DNA from: Taeniopygia guttata
Taxonomy: Eukaryota; Chordata; Aves; Passeriformes; Estrildidae
Assembly (NCBI RefSeq): GCF_048771995.1
Contig: NC_133026.1
Span: forward strand, 62,621,001-62,685,000
Direction: 5' to 3'
Length of the DNA: 64,000 nt
The stretch's first letter is position 1. Each line of letters opens with the position of its first letter. This document shows, piece after piece, positions 1 through 14,285 of the stretch. The notes under the pieces were generated by a model. That model saw only the letters and a program-made list of their open reading frames with translations. It was not told the DNA's origin and made no database searches. Position numbers and translations under genes: made by a program.

Positions 1-3000
1 ACACCAATGAACCAACAGCTCTAAGAGCTGATGCCATCACGTGCAGGCACTGACTTGGCACTACACCAATGTGAGCCTTACTACTCAAAAATTAGTTGCA
101 AATTCTGGCACATCAGGTCAACAAAGCCCACTGCCACCAAAAAATAACACTACAGAATTCAATCTCTCAAGCATCCAGCACGAAGAAAGCAATGTTGTGC
201 TAGTAGAGACACAGGTTTGTTTTTTTTTTTTTGCGGTATATTTGTCACTCAGATTATTGCCTCCTCAATTGCTGGTAGCTGAATTCCCATCTCATTAAAG
301 CTTTTTGGAGGAAAATCCCTCAGAGGGAGCTGACTTTCCCTTTTTTTTTTTTTCATTTCTTTAGCTCTGTTGAAGGCCCACCCACAGTTTTGGCTGCCTA
401 TTGCAGCTCTCTATTCTGTTTAAGTTCCTTTCTTGCTCAGTTATTTGCAGCTGACAACTAAAGCAAAATGTCTACAGAGCTTTTATTAATTAAAAAAAAA
501 AACAAAACAGAAAAGAAAGAAAAATCTTTATTTCAATTCTAAGGCCAAATTTGGAAAGCTACAAACATTTAAAAAGACGCTTTGTCTTTTTTGTTTGGTT
601 GTTTCATTGTTTGGTTGTCTTTTTGTTCTCTGTCCTATCTCCCTCCAAAATCATTAGCTAGGATGGATAAACACAAGAAATACATCTTCACCTATAGCAG
701 CAATTGTCATTTTTAGGTTTGTGAACAACCACATATCATGATGCTTATCCTCAAGAGATGCCAGAGTGGTTCCCAGAGGGAAAGGGTTGCAGGCATGCTG
801 AAGTTATTGCAGCATGAACCATAAGGGCTGCAGGACCACCTTTTTGGCATTATAAAATACTTTTGTATAGAGTGGGAGTTTTCACCTGAGTAACAAAGCC
901 CTGTGAGAACTCATGAAACCACCTCCGTATCTCCATGAAAGGATATAACCAGAAATATCATCTGTCATCCAGGCTAACTTCTTCAGGTTCTGCTTGAAAC
1001 TTAGACTCTGGAAGCCTTCAACTGGCTTTTGTAAAACATGTTTTCTGCCTCCAATTCCCCTTTTGTTAGTGACACATGCATTAATTGGCGTCTCATTACA
1101 ATACTGTTACTTCAGCTCTTATGGCACAATTCTCTTTTAACCCTTAAAAACACTCTTTTCACTGCACTGCCATTTTATCTCACTTCATGCAATTATAAAA
1201 TAGCATCTGTATATGGTTAAATATTGTTATTAGTGAAGTAAAAAATTCCCTGTAACACAAGCAATAAAATTTTTATAGAGAACATATTTATCTTTTGACA
1301 CATTATTATATTGACTCATGAAAAATAGAAGTAATGTGCTCAATAATTATCCAATCTAACTTGAAGGGCGCTCTTTTCATTTCCTTCCAGGAAGAAAGGA
1401 TGTTGAATATTTGATATGTGTGATTAGTGAAACCTGCAGTGACCTCTTCCAGTATTCTGTACTGTTAACAATCATTGAACCTTTTAGAGGAAAAGTAACA
1501 GGGGCTTTAAGAGTTGTCATGCATTTGATAGTTTCACAAAGCCATTGAGTTTCTTGAAAGGCAACAGGTAGCTTAAACTTAAGAGTTAGTTTAACTGACA
1601 CATGGCTAAAAGTCACCATCTGAAAAGAAAGGTCATGAGAAACCACTTGTAGTGATTGAATTCTGTGCCTGAGTGGGATTCCCTGGATACTATTTAATGC
1701 TTGTTAGAAAGAGACAACAGGAACCTCTCTGGCTTTACCTCCCATTCTCAGCATTAAAATTTCAAATTACTACAATAATCTACATTCTTCTATAGTTCAG
1801 CCCCTCAGCAATTATGCTAGCTGCTAAAACCAATATAGAAACAGAGCCAAACCACAATGAGCTCTAGAGGCTTCACTTCCACAATGTCTGAGCCACAGGC
1901 TCTCTCCACCTGGACCCTAGGAGGCTAAGAGTGGACAGTGCTTGCAAACAGGATTTTATCTTGGGCCCTCTTCCAGCCCAAAAGGGTCAGTCAAAAAGAC
2001 ATCAGTGCTGACATGAACACAAGTGAAAAATCTGGCATCCCAGCTCAGCTGATGCTGCAGCAGATGATGAAATTCAGCCTCACAGAGCAAACTTGGGGAT
2101 GGTACTGCACCCAGGACTCCCTTCTGCAGTAGCTATGCCAGCTCTAGAGAGCTTTGCAGTTTGGCTGTGAGGCACAGAGAGGGAGGCAGCGGTGTGCAGA
2201 AGGGAAAATTCCAGCTGTGGTTGTTTCTCCTTCCCTCCCTTCCTACCCCACAATAGCTTCACTGTCAGAAACAACAACAAACTGCGGGACTGCATTCATG
2301 CTGACCCCCAAGCGCAGTTCCTGCCCATTTCGACCCCTCAATGGAGGGATCATTTTCCTAAGCACATTTAACTAGCTCCAAGCCTTTTTGCCTGTCTAAA
2401 AAAGCAGTATCAATTATTAATAAATGATAGTACATAATTAATAGCAGTACTTAGAAAGAGTCCTGCCTTGCAGGGCTCTGGCTTCTAGCCAATCGAGCTT
2501 TACACTGAAGCACGCCAGGAAAATATTAGCATTTTCCTATCATTTAAAGGATATTTCACCATATATTTCTCAAATAGCCATTTGAACACTCTCCGTTTAT
2601 TTTCAGAGCACTTCCCAAAGGCATGACATGATAGCTGGCAGCACTGACTCCTTTCTTCAGAGGACAAGGCATGGGCAGATAGAGCAGCTGGCCAGCAGCT
2701 CACTGGTGGAGCCAAGAGCAGCAGCTGGGTGCATGAAGCTCTGTGTTTTACCAAGAAAGCCACAAGCAAAGGAGCACCTCACTAAAATAAGGGGAATATT
2801 GCCCTGGTAGAGTTTCCTACACAAGTATGGCAGCAATAGATTTTGGGTCCCAGGTCTGTTTGCTAACAACCTTTCTCAAGCACCGAACTCTTTTCAGGAG
2901 AATTCACTGAGAGGATTTGTAATTAATTATCAGCCTTCACAGCTTTCGGCATTAACTACTGCAGTTCTCAAAACCACAAAATAAATTGAATGCAGATAAG

Positions 3001-6000
3001 CAAGACCAGAGTCACAGATAATGAGAGAGCTCAGCAGAAAAAAAGAAGAGAAATAGAAAAACATATTAAAAGACATTCAAATCATGTCATTGCCCACGAA
3101 AGAATGCCCACGAAAGAATGCCAGCAGTGGCCTTTGTGGAATAGGAGTTGGTGTGACATCAAGAAAGAGAAGGTTTATTTATGAACTTGATTTTGTTTGG
3201 AGAGTTTTAGTTTGACTTTTAGAGTAGGCAAATCTGGGGCATAGGGCAGAACATCATATTATTTTCTGGAAGAAAGTCCCTTTTCAAGGGTTATAGGTAT
3301 CAAAGCAGCTCATTATCACTACAATTTACCTCATACATCTATTCCCCAATACCTAAGAACAAGTAAGGGTGTGTTTCTACCTATGGCAGAAAAAGGCAGC
3401 AACTCAGCGCAGAAAGGGAGATGAGAGTACTATGCTGTATGGAGCAGCAGTACTCCAGGGCTGGTTGATAGGCTGGCATGGTTTTTAAATCTCTTTTGCT
3501 CTTTTGCTTCTCTCCCAGAATGGAAAAGGGAACAATTTTTGCAGCACTGCATGGCCTGTCTGTATCATTCCACTTGTGTTTGCTATTGGATTTCTCTTGG
3601 AAATAAAGAAATTTTTAGAGCATCTCAGCAAATTCATCTGGGGCTTTTAAAAGAGCATGTGGTAGATAAATTCTAACTCCTGCATAGCAATAGATGTACA
3701 ACAAGTTGTTTTGAAGTCAACTCTTGGATTTTTCAAAGCAGAAAATGCATCTCCCCTTCCTGCTGGGAGAAAGGCTACACATAGCTGATCATTGTGACTT
3801 CTCACAGTGATCACTTCCAGAGGCAATAAAATAAGCTGCATTTCAGCATTTGTTGACAGTGAGGCTTTAACAGTCTCAGCTATAAGCAAGCAACATATTT
3901 TCTTTTCTGTCACGAATGCGAACTTAAGTTCTAGTTTCTTAATAAACTCTTAATCATGTAGCTTTTTCTCTTACATTTCTCAAATGCTTTGGGCAGAAGA
4001 CTTACCTCTGTCCTTCTACAACTGATCCAACTGGCTTTGAAGCTCAAAACACACTTGTCACCCCTGAAGCTTCATTTAACCACCCAGGCTCTTCCTACAT
4101 GTCAAACAGATTTGAGCCCTGAGACAGATGTTATAAATTTTTGTAGATAATTTCCACTACAGCCAGATATGGCAAAACCCACTGTGTACTAGGACTAATC
4201 TTAGGAAGCTTCTTTCACATCAGCCTGAGCAGCTTGAGAAAGCTCAGAGACATCTAAACAGTGCTGGGTTTTAGATTTCAGGCTACAATGGAAAAGATGC
4301 TTCAGAAGTCCCAGATGCACTTCCCAATCCCTGGGGAATATCTGGGATTAGAGACTATCTGGGGTTACGGTGGGTGGAATGTCACATTTTCTCTCTTTGC
4401 CACATTGCAGAGTCTTTGTCTACTCTGAAATGTATGGTACTCACAAACTGATTTTGCCAGAGGTTAAATACTTTTTATTCACAACACCACAAAGGCTTCT
4501 CTGTGCAACAGTGCCAGAAATATCTAGGAATTCTGCTTGGCTTCATTTATATCTCTCTGAATGTTTTGTGTGCTATATTTTCATATGTTGAGGATTTCTA
4601 CAGAATTTATCAAGAGCCATAATGTTTTCCAGGAGAATCCCTGGCTTGCCTTTAAGAGTGAACAGCTCCATCCTCAGCTTACCACTTCTGTCAGGGTAGG
4701 ATCAAATCCAGACACTCTTTCAATTTTTCTTTTAGTGGATCATCTACACTTAATCTTTGCCTCTGACAAACTGGATTAAGAAAACCCTCTATTTTTGTTC
4801 AAGGTCCCAAACCCATATATAAACACTGTAATTTACTACATAGTGGAAGCTCTTTCAAGGCATAAATATAAGTAGCAATAACAATTGTGCCTTTTTTGAG
4901 AAGTTCTTCTTTCTGGAGGTAAAAAATGCAGCCAAGGTGGGGTGTGTGTGACCTTCACATGCCTGAACTCCACAATGCACTGAAAATTCTGCTGCAGAAG
5001 GGGGGATAAACAGCCCCATCTCAACTGGAAAATTGAATGAGATTAAACAAAACAGCAACAATTTCTCATCTGATCCCTTCTGCAAATAAGATTTGCTAAA
5101 TTGCCTTGGATATTTCAGAGGGAAAATTCACCTGCTGAGCTGCAGGAGTTAGAGCAGGGTTCAATCTGGTTTTGGTACAGTGAATGGCTTTTAAGCACTG
5201 CTGAGGTTACTGTGTACAAGGTAATGAGATGAAATCACAGATCAGGGAAAGCTTCACTTGCTAAAATGCTGTAAAAACAATAGAATATTCCTGAGAGTCT
5301 ACTGCATTTTATTAGTTTAGCTGTTGAAAATAAACCAAATAAAAAATCCTGTATTATTTCCATGGAGATTTTAAACACATCAAGAATGGGGTTTCTGAAG
5401 TAAAACAGCTTGTTTTTAATTTAAGAAACAAAAGAATTTTCTGCTCTAAGGGCTTTTGAATAAAACACTTTCCTTTTTATTGAAAAATTCCTTTTTGGTG
5501 AAAACAAAAAACCTCCAAATGAGAAAGGGAGGCAAAAAGGTTTTGAAAAACTTCTTCAAATATTCTGTGGAAGCTTTGCCTTCTGGCACAGCCATGGCAG
5601 ACTTTTAAGACAGTATACATTGAATGTTTTAAAAAACATACATTTATATTTCCCTATTCTGACTCCCTTTACTGCTGAGCTTGCAAAAACAACAGAATGA
5701 GGGGAGGAAAACTACTGCAAAGTGTGTCTGTGCTCCTCATGGGCTGGTTTGGTCCTCATCTCAGTCCCTGACACAGACTGAGCAGTCCCAGAAAGATTCT
5801 CAGGCACAGCACTGTGGTGTTCTTTTCCCCATGCTGAAGTAATGACAACTTGAATAAATAAGTTTTTCCCTATTCCCCTGCTGTTCCAGCAAAGAGCTGC
5901 AAACAGAACCTATTTATCTGAGTACTGTGTTGGAAGGGTGAACACAGACCTAAAGAAAAAGGGACAGGGAAAAGGGCAATATTCTTTTCTTAGTTTGAAA

Positions 6001-9000
6001 GTTTGGGTGAACTCTGACGTACAGAAGGTACTTGTTATAATGATTTTTTTAGCAGATGAGGTTTTAACCTAAGAGACTTTAAAAATATGAAGAGCCTTAT
6101 ACACAATAAGTCCCCTCTGAATAGTATTCCGGCAGGGAATATTTCAGTGAGTCTCACAGAAATGAGCATAATAAGAGTTAAATTACTCCTGCTCCAACAG
6201 CAGATTTTTCTTAAAATAAAAGCAATGAAAAGATCATCCCCTGAGTATAATTTCATATTCTAGAGCCAAAATCCTCTCTTATTTACACATAAATCTAGGG
6301 CCTTATTCACAGAGTACCAGTTGCCTTGCCTCTTTTCCCAAGGCAAGCTCTCTCCACCACCCCAGGTACAACCCAACATCTGCAGTCAGGCTGTGGCTCT
6401 CAATAGACATATTCCAGAGATATATCAGGATAACTATATTCAGAGCTAAATTCTCATGCTTATGGCTAATGAAAGCCTGATGTTTATGTACCAGCAGAGG
6501 CCAGCAATATCTGAACACGGGGAGCTTAAATTACCACATTCTACAGTGTTCAGACTTCTTTCACAGCAATAAGGAGGGAAAAAAGCACCATTTGAATCTG
6601 ACTCAAGAAAGGCAAGGTTATAACTCATATTGCAAGGAGATACAGTGTGTGTGATGAACTGAAAACGTTATTAAAGAAGAACAGATTCTTGTTATGATAG
6701 GCCAAGTAAGTGCTGGTTTCACTGGTACACTGTCACTTTTTCACATAATGAAAAAAAGTCTCATGTAGTGTCTGCAAAAGGGGCTTTCACATTTGCATAT
6801 AATGAAACCTGCAACGACAAATGTCAGCAGTACCATACACTGCTGCCATGAATAATTCATAACACAGAATAGTTGAGCTAAAAGCAGAGAAATAATCAAA
6901 CTCGTTGATCTCCCCCACCCACTCCCAGCTCTCTACAGGCAGACAAAACCTTATTTTCTGAGCACTTCAAACCCAAATGGTTTCAGAATTCCATTTCAGA
7001 TAGAGGAATGTATGGTCATGACCACTTTGGTTTTGAGAGGATCAGTTCCCGTCTGGTCAGTCAAGCACTATCTGTCAGCTCATTTCTCTGTGGCACTACC
7101 TGGGGCTCTATTTGGCAGAGGCCAGGATTTACCTGGTCATTTCCCTCCAAGAGCAGTCTTCATAGCAATACAGCTCATGAGAGAAAATGTGGAGAGTCAC
7201 CACTTCCTGCTGTATTTACTTTGGGCTCTAACATTTTTCCATGTCAGCTGGAAACCTCCTGAAAGCCTGGTTTAGAGCAATAACCGAGGATGGAGAAGTA
7301 ACCATCACGTTCTGCTCGTATTTATCCATGACATATTCTCAAACAATTCCAGCTGGGTGACTGAGCTGTACTTTTTGACAGCCTGGCAGGGCAGATGGTA
7401 CCCAAAACCTGCCAGATCAGAAGTTAATGTTTCCCCACTGGCTATAGCAAGCACTGCAATTGCCTGAGATGAGGGTTTGCTTTGATAATCATTTGATTAA
7501 ATAAGCAGATGCCTACTGACTTCAGAAGGCATCAGCACAAGTTCCTGCAGAGGTGTCAGCATAACCAGCTTCCCCAGGGGAGAAAGAGAAATACCCCACA
7601 GCAAAGTGAGATATTGAGGAAAGTTGGGGGAGAGTGGCATTGCCGGCCTGCAAGGATGGATAGAAGAGACTTCAGATTGAACAGTGGAATAAAATGTTTT
7701 TCTCCCTTGTTACAGGCATTTAACCTGAAATTCAAAAAAAGTATGACTTGAAGAAGGCAGTACTGATCTAATTTTCCATTGATAACACCTTGCTCTATCA
7801 CACAAACAAGGAAGGTCACCATCACTCCACAGCGGTCTCTGAACTAGAACAGGAGGGATGTGTAATTCAGCTCACAGCCAAAGCACATTCAATTCATGGA
7901 AAGTTGTACACTTTTTAATTTGCATCATCTTACTCTGCTGGTTATCTCCATCACTTATGTTCTCCACCACACAGGTTTTTAATACATGTACAAGCATGTA
8001 CCTATTATGCACATTTAATTACTGGTTCACACTCCTAAATACCACCTGTGTATTTTCCTGCACAAAAATCCACATTAGGAGTCCCAACAGGGTTTTTAAT
8101 CATATTTCTTCCACACTGTACTCTCTAACAGACTTTCTAATGATTTGATCATGTGCTGTTTAATACACAAGGACCTGGCCTTTTTCCCTCAGCAGAAAAG
8201 ATGTCTGTAAATGCAGTAATATTTTAAAATAAATTAATTTCTTTGTTTGGGTGTCACACTGATACCTATTTGCTAACACCATTTGCAGCACATATCTGTG
8301 TCATTTTGTTCCACCTGAGCACTTTTTTCTATAGAATCAAAATGATGGGTTTAAGTGAAAAAGGCTGAACAACAACACATATCACAAGGGTAGAAAAATT
8401 ATTTTTGAACAATCTCAGCAGATAATTTTAGGATAGAAATCCCATGAAAAGAAACATGAGTTTTGGATCTGGGAAGCCAAACCTCTTAACCCAATGCAGA
8501 CACACGGTGAGACAGGGCTGTGGGCAGCAGGAGAAGGACGAGCCAGGAAGCCTTGCTTGCTTACACAAACATCATCACAGACCACATAACAGCAGCCCTT
8601 CTATATTAAAAAGCAACATTCTTATGCATGCATGTGCAAACACAATGGAGCACTGAGAGACTGCTCAATGGGCATTGCCATACTCTTTACACACGCATGC
8701 ATGGGCAAAGCTAATGAAATGCAGAGAGAATTTGGCTTATTGTATGACCAGTAACAGTATATGCAAAAGAAACAGATTTTTAAGACTGTTAATTCAGTCC
8801 TCTGAGAATCTGTTCCTTCCTGGAACCAAAAAATACCAGTTCAGTAAAAAATTAAAGCTTAATGGTTAATCTTGTGCTTATGCTAATGTGCTGCCAGTCC
8901 AGTTACAACCAGAACCAAATTTTCAGACGATATTTGAAGTTTTTCTTAATGAAGATCTTTGTTTCTGTCAAATATGTTTCTACTGTCTCTTGCTGAGGCC

Positions 9001-11151
9001 AAATACCTCTGTAAAAATGCTACAAAAATTGTTGGATTTTGTTGGCTTTTTTTTCCCAATGAAGAAAATAAAATACATTTATTCTTGAAAATTGCTGAAC
9101 TTTCAGAGATAAAGAGAAAATATATTGATGAACTAAGAACAAGTGTGAGAAATATGATTCAAAGAAGGAAATGCTGGATTGGACTATAAGACCCTGAAAT
9201 AATGCTTAGCAAGCAGCTGAAAACTTGCATCCTCCCAGATGTCAAAACAAATTGGCCCAGAACAGAAAATTCATTTGCCACATTTCAGCAAATAACACTT
9301 TAACCATTCCTGATTTTCAAACTCTACATTCTCTTCGACTGCAAGTTTTAAAAAAACAAGTAACAGCAAAGAACAAAAATATTACAAAAAATTGCTTTAA
9401 ATCAAGAAAAAATACAATTCAATACACAGCATAACACTAAGGATCTTAAATAATTTGATCTTTTAGCAGAGTTCTAGCTAAATTCTGCTCAGCAGCAATT
9501 AACATTGGCCATATGTCTGCAAGACAGAAAGAGCTCTGGAGAGGAGTGATATATTTTGAGGACACCCTCATTGCTTCAGAGCTTGGTATTGAATACTGTG
9601 AGCCTCAGTTCTGCCCACTGCAATTTGCAAACCAACTCTCTTTATAGAAAATGTTTTACTTGCAATGGGGCTCCCAAAATGTGTTATGTGTAGTACCAAA
9701 GGGAGACAGGCCCCTTCAAAGTGGCAAACAGTCTGACAGTGGAGACACCATCACCACTCTGCTGCCACTGATAATGTATTTTCACATGTAGTTCACTTGA
9801 AAGCAGCTTGCCTTTTACTCTGAATTTTTTTCTTATGCAGACAAGTTGTAACAAGTTCAGCACAAACAAAAAAGGGATTGAGTAGAGGTGGAACCCAAAA
9901 AATGCTCAAAACCACCAACTACCTTATGTTGCACCTCCTTGCAACTATACTCTCAAATCAACATGGACAGGAAACTAATTTGAGAGAGAACAGGAGTAGA
10001 GTTGCATCAGCTTCTAATCCCTTTGGGTTTTGCTGTCTGTAAAGGCAGATGTGTATGGCTCTAAGAGCATTGGATCAGAAAGCCAGAGCTTGAAACTCAA
10101 TTACTCTAAATCCCACTATTCCAGGGTGATAATTCATAACGTGTTTCATGTCAGGAAGTAAATTGGTTGCTGCATAGTACTTAAAAAAAATTTTTAAGAT
10201 CAGAAATGATGCAGCGAAGGGGTATTCATACAACTGTCTATTCTAGTTAAACAAATGTAACAGCTGGGAAAAAAAAACAAAAAACAGGGCAGTTAAGACC
10301 AGGCTGGCGTTGTCTTATGCTGCAGAATCTTCTCCAGCCCTGTTTTATCTTGGTAGAACATTACGTGCCCACCTGAGGACAGATGCAGGCCAGCAATGTG
10401 TCTACCCTGGCTTTTTGTCAACCTCCATTCTCACCCAGTGCAGCAGCACCAAAGCAAATGTCTCATAAATATGTAATGTGAAAAATGGTCTACTCTGATG
10501 CAGCCTATCATGCTGCCATGACCTAGTGGGGTCGAAGGTTGTCATCCCACCTCACTGACTTCGAGGGCAGGATTTGGAAGCAGGGCTGCTAGAATGACTG
10601 TGAACAACTGGATGGTTTTGCTAATGCAAACTTAAAAAGCAAACAAGAATCCCCAAGATAGGTCTTCCATTCAGCCTGTAGAGCCACAGAGAATGCTCTC
10701 AAATTCCTGCAGCTGGTTAAGCAAGTTAGGATGCACTAGGAATAGCCCCCCAAAGGAGAAACCCAGAAAAGCATTTATAACAGGGTTACTGAACATTGTC
10801 AGTGAACCATCAGGGCCTTTCAGAGAGGTGGATGTATCATGTCTGCCTCTGCCTTGCATTATCCATTTTTCAAACTAATGAGAACAACAGAGCTCCTCCA
10901 GGCAGAGTAATTCAGGACAACACTATACCTTTTAAGAAAATATACATTCCCAAATGCTGCAAAAATAGCTCAGACAGCTGGACAGATCTTGTACCTTGAA
11001 AGTCAGCAAACTGGAGTGGCCTCCTGAACTTTATTTAGGGATGCTTTCTACTTGCAGGTGAGCTGGTCCGGCTTTTTCATCATATTAGATCAGTACAAGC
11101 TTTGGCAGTTCTTTTTTTAAAAGCTTTTCCTGATATGAGTTTTAAATCCTG

Positions 11152-11153
<2 letters not shown>
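1..11153. other. Intergenic DNA, no gene recognised
   Basis: This AT-rich stretch has scattered short open frames, all under 100 codons. None has a recognisable domain or a convincing splice-site pair that I could find. It contains short poly-T runs near 220-232 and 340-352 and a 14-bp direct duplication at 3092-3119. I see no CR1 or SINE in it. Two overlapping frames at 7008-7275 run for 84-87 codons but match nothing I know. It could hold regulatory elements or unspotted non-coding exons, which single-sequence reading cannot exclude. Confidence 0.6.
3092..3119. repeat. Two-copy 14-bp tandem duplication
   Basis: The unit GCCCACGAAAGAAT occurs twice head to tail with no mismatch. It is a simple local duplication, probably from replication slippage, and has no evident function. 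Confidence 0.9.

Positions 11154-11184
<31 letters not shown>
11154..11184. repeat. Poly-T tract (31 bases)
   Basis: This is an uninterrupted run of 31 T. On the minus strand it would be a poly-A tail, so I looked for a retrocopy in the DNA 3' of it on the + strand. I saw no recognisable mRNA or repeat there, so it is best called a homopolymer. Its length is likely polymorphic and its assembly uncertain. Confidence 0.9.
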
Positions 11185-11937
11185 CTTGGTGGAGTAAAAC
11201 GTCTCATCTTCTCATCCTCACCTAAACACCTAAAACTCCCTTGATACCAAAAAGGTTTATTCAATTTCATCTGTAATTGTGAGCTTTTAGTATAAAGACA
11301 CTGGAACTGTGAACTTTAGGCAGAGAAGACACTTTGTCTGCAGACCTTTAGCAGAGAAAAGGTTGTTAGAAGAAAAAGAGGATACATTTGGCTCGGCTAC
11401 AGCCAAATGCAGCTACTGCCAAAACAAGGACTGAGTTTAGGAACTTGGGAAACATGGGGAGGGTTTTTATGGTAATAAACAAATTATAATATGCATGTAG
11501 TGGCCGTATATTAGCAATACACTTGTAGAAATCAGGGGGCATGTTAGGAGGAGTGATCCCCCATGCCTTCCAGGCACCTAAATAAATGATGTCCTCTTTA
11601 ACACAGAAAATTTGGTGTAAAGACATCTTATTTTGGTTTTTGGAGATTTGGTCACAGTGACAGGTAGGTGGTTACTAAGCTATGCTCTGTACTTTACATT
11701 TTCAGAGTGAGCCTGTTTTCAAGCCTCTCCATTAATAACAAGGCAGGGAGTAATTCTGGTAATAACAGGAGTTTCTAGGCTGACAGTAAATCTTATTTTA
11801 GATACCTCAACAGAAAAAAAAAAAACCAACAAAAAACCCAAAGATCTCACACTAGTACAGTTCTTTTCATAAAACTCATTTGCATATCAAAATGTCCCTC
11901 TCTGTTGGAGGCTTAATTTCCCAAGGTCACTGCCACA
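11185..11937. other. Intergenic DNA, no gene recognised
   Basis: The stretch lies between a poly-T tract and a CR1 fragment. A minus-strand frame of 86 codons (11366-11626) has no recognisable domain and is not counted as a gene. Confidence 0.6.
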
Positions 11938-12140
11938 AATCATAGAATGATTTGGGTTGGAAGGGACCTTATCTAGTTCCAATTCTCCTGTCACAGACAG
12001 GGATGCCACTTACTAGAATAGGTTGCTCAGGATCCCTTCAACTTGGCCTGGAACACTCCCAGAGATGGGGCACCCACAACTTCTGTAGGCAACCTGCTCC
12101 AGTGCCTCACCATATCCTGAGTAAAGAGCATCTTCCTAAG
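11938..12140 (-). mobile_element. CR1 LINE 3'-end fragment
   Basis: The segment begins with AATCATAGAATGATTTGGG followed by TTGGAAGGGACCTT. That is the reverse complement of the CR1 3' terminus with its ATTCTATG octamers. Further in, GATGGGGCACCCACAACTTC and CAGTGCCTCACCA match the antisense CR1 3' untranslated region. Only about 200 bp of 3' end is present and no reverse transcriptase remains, as expected of a 5'-truncated, dead insertion. The element's sense strand is minus. Confidence 0.92.
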
Positions 12141-14204
12141 CAGGGGGATCTGGGAGACAAGAGGTTGGCTGATTCGTTTTTCATGCCAGGAAAGAAGCAA
12201 ATTCAACCATGTACATATAGGCATTTTCAGGTTTTTATGAGTAAGCTCTGAATTAAAGGTATATTTGTGATGCAGGCAGTATCACATAATAGCTGTCAAA
12301 ACGAAATTATTTTCTGCAGGACTTTCTTAATGCAGCATGACAACCACATTGACCAATGGGTAAGATTCAGGTGAAAGTCCTGAGTTTTCAAAAAAAAAGC
12401 CCTTTTCTTAATAATTATGTGGAGTTGTAACATTTTATACAAAGCCCATTCTGACATAATGAGAGCTTATCTTTTTCAGTTTTAAAGATCTCCTTTGTCC
12501 TTTGGAAGTCTGTTTATTTGTCTCCTGTGATAGGCATGCAAAACCCTTCAGCAGTGCTAATCTGATCAGAAACACAAGAGATGCCAAACCACAGTGGATG
12601 GTCCATACTAAATATTTTCAAAATCACTTTCAGTTGTATCTCACAAGAGACACTGTAACAACAAAAAAAACCTTGAAGGCTGAAATCAGAATTCAATTCC
12701 CTGCAAAAGGCTACTTCCTTTAGATATGCATGGTAGAAATTCTAGAAAAGAATTTTTTTGAAACATAGCAGAGATTATGGTTTTGGATCAGTGAGAGGAG
12801 CTTATCATCTTGCTGCTCCTTACCCTATATATCTTTAGCTGGTGTGTTTGCCCATGAAATTTGAACATACAGTGGATGATCTGTGGGAGTCCATCTGGAA
12901 AAAGGTCACATTTCTTGTTTGCTTTTACTGGATGATTTTGGAGTAGGCTTATCACATAGTCGGATAGGACCCTTCGATAATTTAATGTGTTACAGTAAAA
13001 CAAATTGCTGAGCCTTATTTTCCATTATTTTGCATTCGTGTCATTCATGTCATTAAAAATGTGTTTAAGTGTTTCAGATGTGTTGCAGAGCAACAGAGTT
13101 TCAAGAACCAGATGTTCATCACAGCTCTTTCCAGCAGTGTTGATGGCAGCAGTTTTCCTGGTGGTACCTTACTTGTTCTCAGCCTCATTTCAGATCACTT
13201 ACACAGAAACTTCTTTCTCTTTGGCTGTAGAGATTTTTTTCCCTCCTCTTCCAATATTTTTCTCTGCATTATCTTAATTTGGCAACATATGAAGGGAGAT
13301 GTCTTAAGTCATTGTGAAGGGGCAGAACTAATTAAACTAACATGCAATAAGAGGTATTAAAAATTCAAAGGCTGCTTTATTACTTGTTTCAGTAGACGTT
13401 AGTTCCAAATTCTACTAGCAAAAGGCTAAAGTTATCAAACACATGCCCAGCTGAGCAGTAAGAATCATTATGACCTACCTAATAAGGATTTATGCTGCAC
13501 TGACTGGAATGTAACAAATCCCAAACACATGGAGGCCATATACTTGGAGAGGAGGGATGTGAATCCTTCCAGGCACATATATGCCAGAGATGAATGCAAG
13601 TGCTAGTATATGCATACAAACAAATTTGTCCCACTTTCCCCATTTTGTCATTGGCAACAATGCCCAGATTATCCAAAACCACAACAAATTACAAAGCAGA
13701 ATTATGACCCTCTAAGAATCTCTGTGCTGGAAGTATTACTGCAAGTCATGTTGCTAAAATAAAGAAAATAACTAGAAAAAGTTAGATTTTCTTTCTCTAT
13801 TTTTTTCTTTAACAGAACAGCTTGCTTATTTAGTATTAATATTAACCCTGTTTATTATTCATTCCTCTTTAAAACCATTTATTTTGAACTAAGCAAAAGA
13901 TCACCATACCAGGAGAAAGGCTCCATAAATAAGAAGAATGGGACAGAAGAGAGCCCTTTTAGATGCGAAGCATCTGGTGCTCCCAGGGAAGTATGTGGGT
14001 TTGGGATCGGGTTCATGGATAGCCTCAGAAAGCCCTGGGAGTTAGGTTGCAGGTTAAACATATATATCCAAATCAGATACAGTCTTGCTTCTCCCTCACC
14101 ACTCAAACCCAAACATTGTGTTATGATTTAAAGTCCCTACAAAACATTTCTATGGCCCTTGGTATTATACCAAGGAAATAGCATATCTTCTGGTATCTCT
14201 TCAC
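12141..14204. other. Intergenic DNA, no gene recognised
   Basis: There are no repeats of note. Frames of up to 99 codons at 13005-13360 (two overlapping + frames) have no recognisable domain and hydrophobic, low-information composition, so they are treated as chance. Confidence 0.6.
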
Positions 14205-14285
14205 AAAAACTACTACAAACAAACACAAACAAAACAACAACAAGAAAACAACCCCCCCAAAAAATAACAACAACAAAACCCAAAT
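14205..14285. repeat. A/C-rich low-complexity tract
   Basis: The segment is an irregular run of CAA and CAAA motifs with a C7 block. On the + strand it is almost free of G and T. It is simple low-complexity DNA with no coding sense. Confidence 0.8.

Noticed and set aside
7008..7275. Overlapping frames of 84 and 87 codons as a possible gene
   Set aside because: There are no splice sites of quality, no domain, and two frames of the same strand are equally open, which suggests chance.
11154..11184. Poly-T as the tail of a minus-strand retrocopy
   Set aside because: No mRNA-like sequence or target-site duplication was recognised next to it.
13005..13360. 90- and 99-codon overlapping + strand frames
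   Set aside because: They are hydrophobic low-information peptides with no domain or promoter, and the two frames overlap.
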